8,978 nt of DNA from Acidobacteriaceae bacterium (GTDB lineage Bacteria > Acidobacteriota > Terriglobia > Terriglobales > Acidobacteriaceae), in contig WQYS01000080.1 of NCBI GenBank assembly GCA_009781125.1, positions 1 through 8,978 of the forward strand. Reading direction: 5' to 3'. The position numbers and the translations under genes are program-made. A model generated the notes under the pieces. That model was not told where the DNA came from. It ran no database searches and saw nothing but the letters and a program-made list of their open reading frames with translations. Positions within the stretch are counted from its first letter, which is position 1. Each line of letters begins with the position of its first letter. Below, in pieces: positions 1-6,201 of this stretch.

Positions 1-2514
1 CGCCGTGGTGGTGTTACATGCAACCGAGACCGGCAACGATATATAGCCCGGATCCGTGGTGGCAGAGGGCAGGAAGTCCATCTCCGCTGCGCCCAGCATG
101 AGCTCATTGATATTCGCCGCCGTGCCATCGGAGGCAATCGTCACCACCACCGCGCAGGCAAGCCTCTGGCCTGCTGGTATCTGGCCAAAATTATTTGTGC
201 CGCAAGCGGCGTCGTTGACGACCTGCGTCAGCGTCTCCGAGGTCGCTCCGTCGAAGTTGTCGTCGCCCGAGTAGACCGCCGTGACCGGATGCGCGCCCAG
301 GGCCAGCTCACTGGTCTCGCACGTCGCCGTAGTGCCGGAGATGGTCACGGAATCGCAACTTGCGTTGATGGATGTTCCGTTATCCTCGAAGTCGATCGTC
401 CCGGTGGCTCCGGCTGAAACCGTCGCCGTAAACGTCACCGGCTGGCCGACTTGCGACGGGTTCAGCGAAGAGGTCAGCGTCACCACCGGAGTCGCTTTTG
501 CGATGACTATCGTGTATTCCTGGGTTCCGTCGTATCCTGCTGGCAGAGTGCTGTCGGTCGCCGTGACGGTGAAGGTGTAAGAACCCGGCGCCGTCGGCGT
601 TCCCGAGAGTACGCCTGATGGGCTCAGAGTCAATCCGGGGGGAGACGAGCCAACGGTCACCGCAAAACCATAGGGAGGCGTGACGCCTCCGCTGGCCGTC
701 ACCGTCTCTGAATACGCTGCGCCGTAGACACCATCCGCAAGCGCCGGAGTGAGCGTAATATCCCACCCGATGCCGTTCAAGACGATAGCCTGCGCCGCAT
801 ACGCAGGCACGGGAGCGTTCAGGCTATCGTCGGTCAGAGTCAGCGCGCCCGCGATCGACGCCGCCTCCGTGGGCGTGAAGCTGACCGCCAGTTCGCAGAC
901 ATCATTTACCGCAAGCTCCCCTGCTGTCAAAGCGCCGCTTTCGGTCAGCGGACAGGGCGTGCCGCCGCTGCCGCTCACGGTAAAGCTCGCGGGAGAAGCG
1001 TCTGGATTGGTACCTGTCTCCGGAACCGGAAAGATCAGCGGAGCGTTGCCGATATTCTCTATCGTGACCGTCTTGGAGCTGTCCGTGCTCGTCGAGCCGA
1101 CATGCGTCGTGGCGAAGTTGAGCGGCCCCGGCGGATCGGCAAAGTCCAGCTCCAGAACCCGGTAGTTCACCGTGTCGGCAATATAGACATTGCCGTTCCT
1201 GTCAACCGCAACGCCAAAGGGAGCGTTTAATCCGTCGGTCCAGATGACGCTCTCCACATAGCTGTTATCGGGCTGAAGGGTCTCTTTCAGGACGCGCCCC
1301 CTGCCGAGGGGAGTTGCAGTAATCGTATCGGCAATAAAGATATTTCCCAGCGGATCCGCCGTCAGGCCATACGGCTGCGATAGCGTGCTCGTAGGGATCA
1401 CAACCGGAACGTCATACGCGCTGCCCGATGGTGTTATCTTGTAGGCAAAGTTCGTAGTGATATCTGAGACGTAAACATTGCCCGCCACATCCACGCTCAC
1501 GCCTGCGGGAGAGATCAATCCGCCGCTGCTGTTCGCAACTACGCTTTCGGTGTAGGAGCCATCCGGGTTCAGAGTCTCTTTCAGAATCCGCGCATTGCCG
1601 GTATCGGCAACATAGATGTTGCCCGCCACATCGACTGCCGTTTCATAAGGCGAAGCCAGGCTACTGGTGGGAATCACAGTCAGCGCTGGCAAGAAGTCGC
1701 CCCCGGACGCCCCCGACGCCGTCATCTTGAACAGCTTGTTGGTGGCGCTGTCTGCCCAGTACAGGTTGCCCGCGCCGTCGATATCGAGCGATTGCGGATA
1801 GATCATCTCGCCCGCAGCATTGACTAACGCTATCCCCACATACGCCGGATTACTGCTTGCCAGCGCGATCCTGGCACCGCCGTCGCTCGGATACTCCCAG
1901 ACGGTGCTGTCTCCGGTGTCCGAAACGAAGACGTTGCCGAGCGTGTCGGCTGCCACGCCTTCCGGATTGGAGAACCCGGTAAGCGTTCTGCTGAGTACGC
2001 CCGGCAGAAAGTTGATCTGCGGACCGGCGCCGATGCCATGCACATACGCGGTCGCAATCCTGTCGCCCGACAAACCGAACAGCACCACCGCGCCGTAACG
2101 CAGGCCCGGCGCTATAGGCGTGAAGGTTACATCCACGGTGCAGGTCTCTCCAAAGCTGTACAGATGCCCCGTAACGCAGACCGTTCCCGGCTGCACCGCC
2201 GCCGCCTGGAAGTCCTGAGTAGGATCGCCTGTCGTCAACACCGCGTAGGGCGTACCTGCCAGAGTCCCCGCCGCTGTAAAAGTAAATACCGCCTGCTGCG
2301 CGGGCGACGTTGCCCTCACCCGAATGGAACCGAAATCCAGCGCGCCGACAGGTTCAGCCGTCTGCGCCGGAGCCGATCCGCCCGACGCAACCGCCAACAA
2401 TAGAAGAATCGTAAGGCTGCGGAAGGGACTCTTCCCTTCACAAAGGAATCTATAGAAATCAGATAGGAACGAGCTATCCACCCACGAATTCCTTTTGAAC
2501 AGTGTCGTATCCAC
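1..2514 (-). CDS. Secreted NHL-repeat / Ig-like repeat protein, 3' end outside window
   Basis: One frame stays open from 2583 to the left edge without a stop. I choose GTG 2514 because AGGAGG (2524-2529) lies 9 nt upstream; the first in-frame ATG is far inside, at 1806. At least 838 codons are present. Residues 1-32 form a long polar n-region, 33-46 are hydrophobic (SLTILLLLAVASGG), and APA|QT near residue 50 fits signal peptidase I cleavage. Residues about 57-150 resemble an ASH-type beta domain (LDFGSI start). Residues 179-455 hold six NHL-like units, probably a six-bladed propeller. About 463-580 is a second ASH-like domain (LNFATTHVG). About 583-665 is a putative-Ig (He_PIG) domain ending PPGLTLSPSGVLSGTPTAPG, and about 674-768 is an Ig-like Big_3_5-type domain (FTATVS, VYSGDDNF). 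A Cys-containing segment follows. Such proteins are common in Acidobacteriota secretomes; binding or adhesion is inferred and the ligand is unknown. It could be cell-surface anchored, but the C-terminus is missing. No enzymatic motif was seen. Confidence 0.87.
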   Translation of the reverse strand, partial: MDTTLFKRNSWVDSSFLSDFYRFLCEGKSPFRSLTILLLLAVASGGSAPAQTAEPVGALDFGSIRVRATSPAQQAVFTFTAAGTLAGTPYAVLTTGDPTQDFQAAAVQPGTVCVTGHLYSFGETCTVDVTFTPIAPGLRYGAVVLFGLSGDRIATAYVHGIGAGPQINFLPGVLSRTLTGFSNPEGVAADTLGNVFVSDTGDSTVWEYPSDGGARIALASSNPAYVGIALVNAAGEMIYPQSLDIDGAGNLYWADSATNKLFKMTASGASGGDFLPALTVIPTSSLASPYETAVDVAGNIYVADTGNARILKETLNPDGSYTESVVANSSGGLISPAGVSVDVAGNVYVSDITTNFAYKITPSGSAYDVPVVIPTSTLSQPYGLTADPLGNIFIADTITATPLGRGRVLKETLQPDNSYVESVIWTDGLNAPFGVAVDRNGNVYIADTVNYRVLELDFADPPGPLNFATTHVGSTSTDSSKTVTIENIGNAPLIFPVPETGTNPDASPASFTVSGSGGTPCPLTESGALTAGELAVNDVCELAVSFTPTEAASIAGALTLTDDSLNAPVPAYAAQAIVLNGIGWDITLTPALADGVYGAAYSETVTASGGVTPPYGFAVTVGSSPPGLTLSPSGVLSGTPTAPGSYTFTVTATDSTLPAGYDGTQEYTIVIAKATPVVTLTSSLNPSQVGQPVTFTATVSAGATGTIDFEDNGTSINASCDSVTISGTTATCETSELALGAHPVTAVYSGDDNFDGATSETLTQVVNDAACGTNNFGQIPAGQRLACAVVVTIASDGTAANINELMLGAAEMDFLPSATTDPGYISLPVSVACNTTTA
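1156..1938 (-). repeat. Six NHL-like repeats inside the secreted protein
   Basis: The signature G-N-[VIL]-[YF]-[VIW]-[SA]-D recurs at residues about 193 (GNVFVSDTGD), 249 (GNLYWADSAT), 298 (GNIYVADTGNARI), 345 (GNVYVSDITT), 390 (GNIFIADTIT) and 441 (GNVYIADTVNYRV). The spacing is 45-56 residues, as expected for NHL propeller blades. Two blades also share a longer motif, RILKETLNPDGSYTESVV near 309 and RVLKETLQPDNSYVESVI near 407, which suggests duplication of a two-blade block. Confidence 0.85.
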
Positions 2515-2523
2515 GGCTCGCCG

Positions 2524-2529
2524 CCTCCT
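2524..2529 (-). promoter_or_regulatory. Shine-Dalgarno AGGAGG deciding the GTG start of the NHL gene
   Basis: On the minus strand CAGGAGGCGG precedes CGAGCC and then GTG 2514. This is a full AGGAGG core with 9 nt spacing. It is the strongest ribosome-binding site in the window and it places the start of the NHL protein at a GTG codon directly ahead of a convincing signal peptide. Confidence 0.8.
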
Positions 2530-2606
2530 GAAGAGGAAAAACGAGAGAACCCTGACCAGCCTCGACCAACGACACTGCGAATTTTACACGCGCTTACTTT
2601 TCAACG

Positions 2607-2629
2607 TATAGAGATACTTATAGGGATAC
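2607..2629. repeat. Two tandem 12-nt units upstream of the NHL gene
   Basis: On the plus strand TATAGAGATAC (2607-2617) and TATAGGGATAC (2619-2629) are 10/11 identical with a 12-nt period. They lie about 95 nt upstream of GTG 2514, in the 161-nt gap after the M14 stop. This is the AT-richest part of the gap. No consensus -35/-10 pair could be fixed; a weak TAAAAT -10-like hexamer occurs nearer the gene (2581-2586 on the minus strand). The pair could be a regulator-binding site or chance. Confidence 0.35.
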
Positions 2630-2675
2630 AAGAGTCTGTGTCCGGGGCGGTATCCAGAAAGATATGTCGCGTGTC

Positions 2676-4556
2676 CTATTTCTTCTCCATCGGAATGCCA
2701 TCGACGCTCGTCAGCCTGCCCACCGGATACTCTCCCATGCGATTGGCCTCAAACCACGGCGAGCGCTCGAAGAAGAACTCCAGCCGCGCGCTGGGACTCG
2801 CCGCAAAGGCCGGATCGCTCGCAACCTTCCTTTCAAACTCGGCCTTCAGCCTGGGGTCGCGCGCCATCATCTCGCGCGCCAACTCTTCGAGCACGTAGTT
2901 CTCGCCGTACTCCTTCTGCTCGAAGATGGGGTCAAAGAAGCCCCACTGCAAGGCCGAGTCCGGGGCCGCAGGCTCCAGCCACCCGACCGCCACCCGCGAC
3001 AGCCGCTGATTCAGTTCGATCACGGCTGATCCGGCAGGAAAGGTTCTCTGCTGCTTCACCAGCTCGCAGTCGCCATACCTGCCTGCGCCGCTCGCCGCCT
3101 CTCCGTTGAAGGTCGGGTGCCGTCCTTCAAACGGAGGCGTCTGCCACTTCATACCGGTGCATTGATAGGTCTCCACCTCGCCGGTCCACGGCTCTGCCGT
3201 CCGAGTCATCTTCACCTGATGGGCGGCCAGCACGTCGATCACCTGCGTCCACGGCGCGGGAATGATATAGGCGGCAGGCAACGTGGTCTCAGCCGTCACC
3301 TTGTACCCGGCCTGCATGGGCAGCGACACGTTCCACGGCTCCTCAAAATACTTGATCCATATCGCGCCCGAGACATCGCTCAGTTCGCGGTCAAACCTGT
3401 AGCCGCGAAACAGCACCGGCGTGGTCTGGCCTCCCCACGCCAGAGCCAGCGGAAACTTCGCTTTGCCGAGCGGATGCGCTCCCATCTGCTCGGCTTCCTT
3501 ATCGGCAGCCGCGTTGAGCGCGATCACCTTGTCGGCCTCGCGATTCATCAACTCCAACAGACCGGCGAGAATCTCGTAGTTCCCTGTCACTCGCGTCTTG
3601 TAGTCCTTCAGCATGTGCAGTTCGACCAGCATTCCGGGACGGCCCTCCAGAATCATGTAGCCGGTCGAAAACCGCGGCGGATTGTCATTGAACGCCAGCC
3701 CCTGCGCGGGATCACTGTCATCCATCAGGAGAATATAGTTCGGAAACGCCAGATGTCCGTGATCGTTGACGTACTTCACCAGCGCGGGCGTTGCCGTGTC
3801 ATCGACCCACTTCGCCGTAGCCGCAGACACGTTCGGGCCGTCATCGAGGGTGAACGTCACGTCGTACTGATAGTCCGCGCCGTCGGTCACGTGGTCATCG
3901 ACGAAGAAGTCCGGCAGCCAGCGATGAAACATCGCCATCAGAGCACGTGTCTCCGGAGCATCGGCCTTCATGTAATCGCGGTTCAGATTCAGATTACTTC
4001 CGTTGCTGCGCCAGCCCATCTCTGCCGGGCCGTTCTGATTGATACGGTTGAAGGGCGAGCGGCGCTCGTGTCCGTCAGCGTTGTAGATGGGGATGAACAC
4101 AAACACGGCGCGGTCGAGCAGCGCCGCCTGTGACTTCGTAATCACCATGTCGCGCAGCAGGGCCAGACACGCATCCTTGCCGTCCATCTCTCCGGCGTGG
4201 ATCGAGTTCTGCACCAGCACGATGGGCCGCCTGGCCGCATGAATCGCCGAGGGATCGAAGACTCCATCGCGCGAGACGATGACGATGCTGAGGTCTCTGC
4301 CCTCGCCCGTCTTGCCGAAGGTTTCGATGCGAACCTGCCCCGGAGCCGCCGCATGAACGCGCTCCAGATAAGCCATCGTCTCGGCGTAGTCAGGCGTGGT
4401 CGCATAGCAGGCCTTCTCGGCAGGAGTCGCCCAGGCATCCTTTACGTCACACGCCGCCACCTGCGGAGGGTTCCATAACGGAGGCCGCACTACCGTCTGC
4501 CCCCATCCTGTACCCGCGCACACGACTATAGCCGCCAAACCGAGTCCTGTTCGCAT
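2676..4556 (-). CDS. Secreted M14-family zinc carboxypeptidase
   Basis: The product is 626 residues with an N-terminal signal sequence (MRTGLGLAAIVVCAGTGWGQ), so it acts outside the cytoplasm. The M14 metallopeptidase core is visible: HAGE at 120-123 supplies the zinc ligands His120 and Glu123, DDH at 220-222 supplies the third ligand His222, and LNRDY at 191-195 corresponds to the Asn-Arg substrate-carboxylate site (Asn192, Arg193). Glu312 in MLVELHM fits the catalytic general base. Residues about 50-340 form the catalytic domain. The remaining 290 residues are a C-terminal region of unclear function, much longer than in a minimal carboxypeptidase. Cys36/50 and Cys466/497 could form disulfides. 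ATG 4556 has GGGAG (4562-4566) 5 nt upstream and lies 16 nt after the ispF stop, so it is probably transcribed with ispF. Substrate (protein, peptide or cell-wall peptide) cannot be told; scavenging is the likely role. Confidence 0.88.
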   Translation of the reverse strand: MRTGLGLAAIVVCAGTGWGQTVVRPPLWNPPQVAACDVKDAWATPAEKACYATTPDYAETMAYLERVHAAAPGQVRIETFGKTGEGRDLSIVIVSRDGVFDPSAIHAARRPIVLVQNSIHAGEMDGKDACLALLRDMVITKSQAALLDRAVFVFIPIYNADGHERRSPFNRINQNGPAEMGWRSNGSNLNLNRDYMKADAPETRALMAMFHRWLPDFFVDDHVTDGADYQYDVTFTLDDGPNVSAATAKWVDDTATPALVKYVNDHGHLAFPNYILLMDDSDPAQGLAFNDNPPRFSTGYMILEGRPGMLVELHMLKDYKTRVTGNYEILAGLLELMNREADKVIALNAAADKEAEQMGAHPLGKAKFPLALAWGGQTTPVLFRGYRFDRELSDVSGAIWIKYFEEPWNVSLPMQAGYKVTAETTLPAAYIIPAPWTQVIDVLAAHQVKMTRTAEPWTGEVETYQCTGMKWQTPPFEGRHPTFNGEAASGAGRYGDCELVKQQRTFPAGSAVIELNQRLSRVAVGWLEPAAPDSALQWGFFDPIFEQKEYGENYVLEELAREMMARDPRLKAEFERKVASDPAFAASPSARLEFFFERSPWFEANRMGEYPVGRLTSVDGIPMEKK

Positions 4557-4572
4557 TCTTACTCCCTGCTTC

Positions 4573-5181
4573 TTATGTCAGATCGTCGGTATCAAATGCC
4601 GGACGCTTGCGCCCCAGCGCTGAAATATCCCTTGCTCCGCTTACAAGCCCTTCGACCACCTGATCGATCTCGGCCTCGGCCTCGGCGGTCATCTTCGCCG
4701 CGGGATCGGCGATCTTCAGGCTCTCCAGCAGAACCGTGGCATGAGCAACGGCTACATGATCCTGATTCAGGCCCTCCGGCGTCTTCGCCTTGATCCCGAC
4801 CTCGCCCGGCTTGATGCCAAGCAGCGCCGCCACCGACTCGCGCAGCTCGCCGGCGATGGGAACGATCTTCGGCTGTGCCAGGATCAGCACCGTATCTACG
4901 TTGACGATCTTGTATCCGGCGGTCATGACCTCTTCGAGCGCGGTCTCAAGAAAGATGTGCGAGGCCGCTCCCTTCCAACGCGGATCGCTGGGCGGAAAGA
5001 AGGTTCCGATGTCGCCCGCCGACACGGCTCCTAAAAGCGCGTCCGTGATGGCATGAAGCAGCACGTCGCCGTCCGAGTGACCCGCCAAGCCTTCGGGATG
5101 CTCGATCTTCAGGCCGCCGATGACCAAAGCCACGCCGGGCTTGAAGGAATGCGAATCAAAGCCGTAACCAATCCTCATCAT
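4573..5181 (-). CDS. ispF: 2-C-methyl-D-erythritol 2,4-cyclodiphosphate synthase
   Basis: IspF cyclises CDP-ME 2-phosphate to MEcPP with release of CMP, in the cytoplasmic MEP isoprenoid pathway. The start GYGFDSH and the block HSDGDVLLHAITDALLGA are diagnostic. By alignment to E. coli Asp8/His10/His42, the metal ligands here are Asp9, His11 and His43. IGTFFPPSDPRWKGA and NVDTVLILAQPKIVP are also typical. Two points are unusual. The usual TTTEKLGFTGRGEG-type nucleotide-binding segment is replaced by the shorter KTPEGLNQDHVAVAHA. The protein also continues about 42 residues past the normal end near 160, with an acidic EAEAEIDQ stretch and a tail ending KRPAFDTDDLT. Two consecutive ATGs exist (5181 and 5178); MRIG from 5178 matches the family start, and only a weak GAG-type ribosome site lies upstream. 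It sits downstream of ispD with a palindromic repeat between them. Confidence 0.95.
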   Translation of the reverse strand: MMRIGYGFDSHSFKPGVALVIGGLKIEHPEGLAGHSDGDVLLHAITDALLGAVSAGDIGTFFPPSDPRWKGAASHIFLETALEEVMTAGYKIVNVDTVLILAQPKIVPIAGELRESVAALLGIKPGEVGIKAKTPEGLNQDHVAVAHATVLLESLKIADPAAKMTAEAEAEIDQVVEGLVSGARDISALGRKRPAFDTDDLT

Positions 5182-5210
5182 GGAATCATCTCGTTTATAA
5201 GTGTTAATCC

Positions 5211-5315
5211 GGGTGCCCCATTCATGACACAGTTTTATCGTGTCATGGGTGGGGTCTTCTCACCACAAACATTTCCCCCACCCATGACGATAAAACTGTC
5301 ATGAGTGGGGCACCC
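5211..5315. repeat. REP/BIME-like pair of inverted palindromic units between ispD and ispF
   Basis: Unit A is 5211-5254 (44 nt) and unit B is 5276-5315 (40 nt, inverted), with a 21-nt spacer. Both units start, in their own orientation, with GGGTG followed by a hairpin. In A, 5216-5230 pairs with 5240-5254 around the loop AGTTTTATC. In B, 5276-5288 pairs with 5298-5310 around the same loop inverted. After alignment the units differ by one substitution plus a 2-nt loss on each side of the stem, so pairing is kept (CATGACAC/GTGTCATG against CATGAC/GTCATG). Together the units also form one large cruciform or transcript hairpin. Unit B ends 1 nt from the ispD stop codon. The layout matches known BIME-type elements (two inverted REPs). 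It may affect ispF expression or mRNA stability. Confidence 0.85.
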
Positions 5316-5316
5316 G

Positions 5317-6033
5317 CTATGCCTTCGCCCGCGCAAGGTAATACTCAGCCAGCTCGATGTCTCCCGGCTGTGTAATCTTGAAGTTGCGCGGCGAACCCTG
5401 CACCACCGTCACCTCAATGCCGGCGCGCTCCAGCAGACTGGCCTCATCGGTCCCGGCAAACTCGTCCGCCTCGGCCTCGCGGAAAGCTCTTCGCATCAGC
5501 CCGGCCCGCGCTCCCTGCGGAGTCTGCGCCAGAACGATGCGCTCGCGCGGAATCGTCGATGTAACGATCGCTCCCCCGGCGGTGCGGTCCACCTGCTTGA
5601 TGGTGTCCACGGCGGGCACTCCGACAATCGCCGCTCCGTGCCTGGCTACGGCGTCGATGGTCCGCTCAATGGTCGCCGTGTCGATCAGCGGACGCACGGC
5701 GTCGTGCACCAGCACCAGATCGTCGTCGTCGCAGTCGAGCGCGGCCACGGCGTTGCTGACCGACTGCTGGCGATGGTCTCCGCCTACAACGACGCGCACG
5801 CGAGAGCCTAGCTTGTACTCGGCAATCTGCGCTTCGACGCGCTCGCGCTCAGCGGCGCGCACGGCTACGCAGACCGCGTCCACGCGCTTGACCGCCAGAA
5901 ACGCCTGCAACGACCGGATCAGGACCGGAACCCCGCCGATCTCCATAAACTGCTTGGGCGCAACATGAGCCGCGCCGCCTGCGGCCATCCTGGTGCCGAT
6001 GCCCGCCGCCGGAAGAATTACAAAAACTCGCAT
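5317..6033 (-). CDS. ispD: 2-C-methyl-D-erythritol 4-phosphate cytidylyltransferase
   Basis: IspD transfers CMP from CTP to MEP, giving CDP-ME; it is the third step of the cytoplasmic MEP pathway. The 238-residue length matches the family (E. coli 236). The visible motifs are PAAGIGTRM (8-16), PKQF (26-29, Lys27), GGDHRQQSVSNAV (84-96), VHDAVRP (109-115), Thr144 in VDTIK, Arg163 eight residues before TPQ (171-173), TDEASLLE (195-202) and NFKIT (217-221, Lys219, matching E. coli Lys213). All catalytic and nucleotide-binding positions appear intact. ATG 6033 gives the usual N-terminus; AGGTG just upstream is a modest ribosome site. The gene diverges from tilS and precedes ispF by 135 nt. It is flanked on both sides by palindromic repeats, the downstream one starting 1 nt after its TAG stop. 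Confidence 0.97.
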   Translation of the reverse strand: MRVFVILPAAGIGTRMAAGGAAHVAPKQFMEIGGVPVLIRSLQAFLAVKRVDAVCVAVRAAERERVEAQIAEYKLGSRVRVVVGGDHRQQSVSNAVAALDCDDDDLVLVHDAVRPLIDTATIERTIDAVARHGAAIVGVPAVDTIKQVDRTAGGAIVTSTIPRERIVLAQTPQGARAGLMRRAFREAEADEFAGTDEASLLERAGIEVTVVQGSPRNFKITQPGDIELAEYYLARAKA

Positions 6034-6059
6034 AACACCTGAATATACAGGATTTTCAG

Positions 6060-6082
6060 ATCACTTTTGAATTATCACTTTT
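6060..6082. repeat. Direct repeat ATCACTTTT x2 upstream of ispD
   Basis: ATCACTTTT occurs at 6060-6068 and 6074-6082 on the plus strand (AAAAGTGAT on the ispD strand), with a 14-nt period, 27-49 nt upstream of the ispD ATG. The position suits an operator or upstream promoter element. A GATAAT hexamer (-10-like) overlaps the second copy on the ispD strand, but I find no matching -35. The regulator is unknown and chance is possible in this AT-rich stretch. Confidence 0.35.
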
Positions 6083-6085
6083 TGT

Positions 6086-6176
6086 TTGTCATCCCGCAGG
6101 GATTTGCTTTTGCTCTTTGCGCCGCACAATGTCTCGAGTAACTCCAGACAAAAAGCAGATTCCTGCGGAATGACAA
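6086..6176. repeat. Second REP-like inverted pair in the ispD/tilS divergent gap
   Basis: Arms 6086-6111 and 6151-6176 are inverted copies, 23 of 26 positions identical, separated by 39 nt. Each arm holds a small hairpin: ATCCC-GCA-GGGAT (6091-6103) in the left arm and ATTCC-TGC-GGAAT (6159-6171) in the right. Two of the three differences are the two sides of one stem base pair, so pairing is preserved. In common orientation both arms read TTGTCATYCCGCAGG and then on to TGCTTTT. The pair occupies more than half of the divergent gap and ends 26 nt before the tilS start. It is unrelated in sequence to the 5211-5315 repeat. Confidence 0.75.
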
Positions 6177-6180
6177 CGAA

Positions 6181-6185
6181 GGGAG
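6181..6185 (+). promoter_or_regulatory. GGGAG ribosome site that fits an out-of-frame ATG before tilS
   Basis: GGGAG lies 6 nt before ATG 6192, an ideal spacing, but that frame (6192-6386, 64 codons) is not the tilS frame. For the tilS ATG at 6202 the site would be 16 nt away, which is long. The closer candidate GAAGG (6194-6198) leaves only 3 nt. The tilS frame has a TGA at 6193-6195, so no earlier in-frame start exists. Confidence 0.45.
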
Positions 6186-6201
6186 TTTACGATGAAGGTT
6201 C

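Noticed and set aside
281..1165. Plus-strand frames at 281-580 and 749-1165 with Ser/Val/Thr-rich products
   Set aside because: They are antisense to the NHL/Ig-like gene, which is open over the whole region with clear domains. Their composition mirrors that of the real protein.
3117..4133. 338-codon open frame on the plus strand
   Set aside because: It is antisense to the M14 peptidase, whose catalytic motifs are intact. The product is Arg/His-rich with no domain, as expected of a shadow frame in GC-rich DNA.
5211..5315. Rho-independent terminator between ispD and ispF
   Set aside because: The hairpins are strong but have no adjacent T-run on either strand, and the two-unit inverted architecture fits a REP/BIME-like repeat better.
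5357..5968. 203-codon plus-strand frame over ispD
   Set aside because: It is antisense to an intact ispD and has Ser/Thr/Arg-rich low-information composition.
5211..6176. Composite mobile element around ispD
   Set aside because: The two flanking repeats are unrelated to each other, there is no transposase and no target-site duplication was seen, and ispD/ispF are ordinary core genes.
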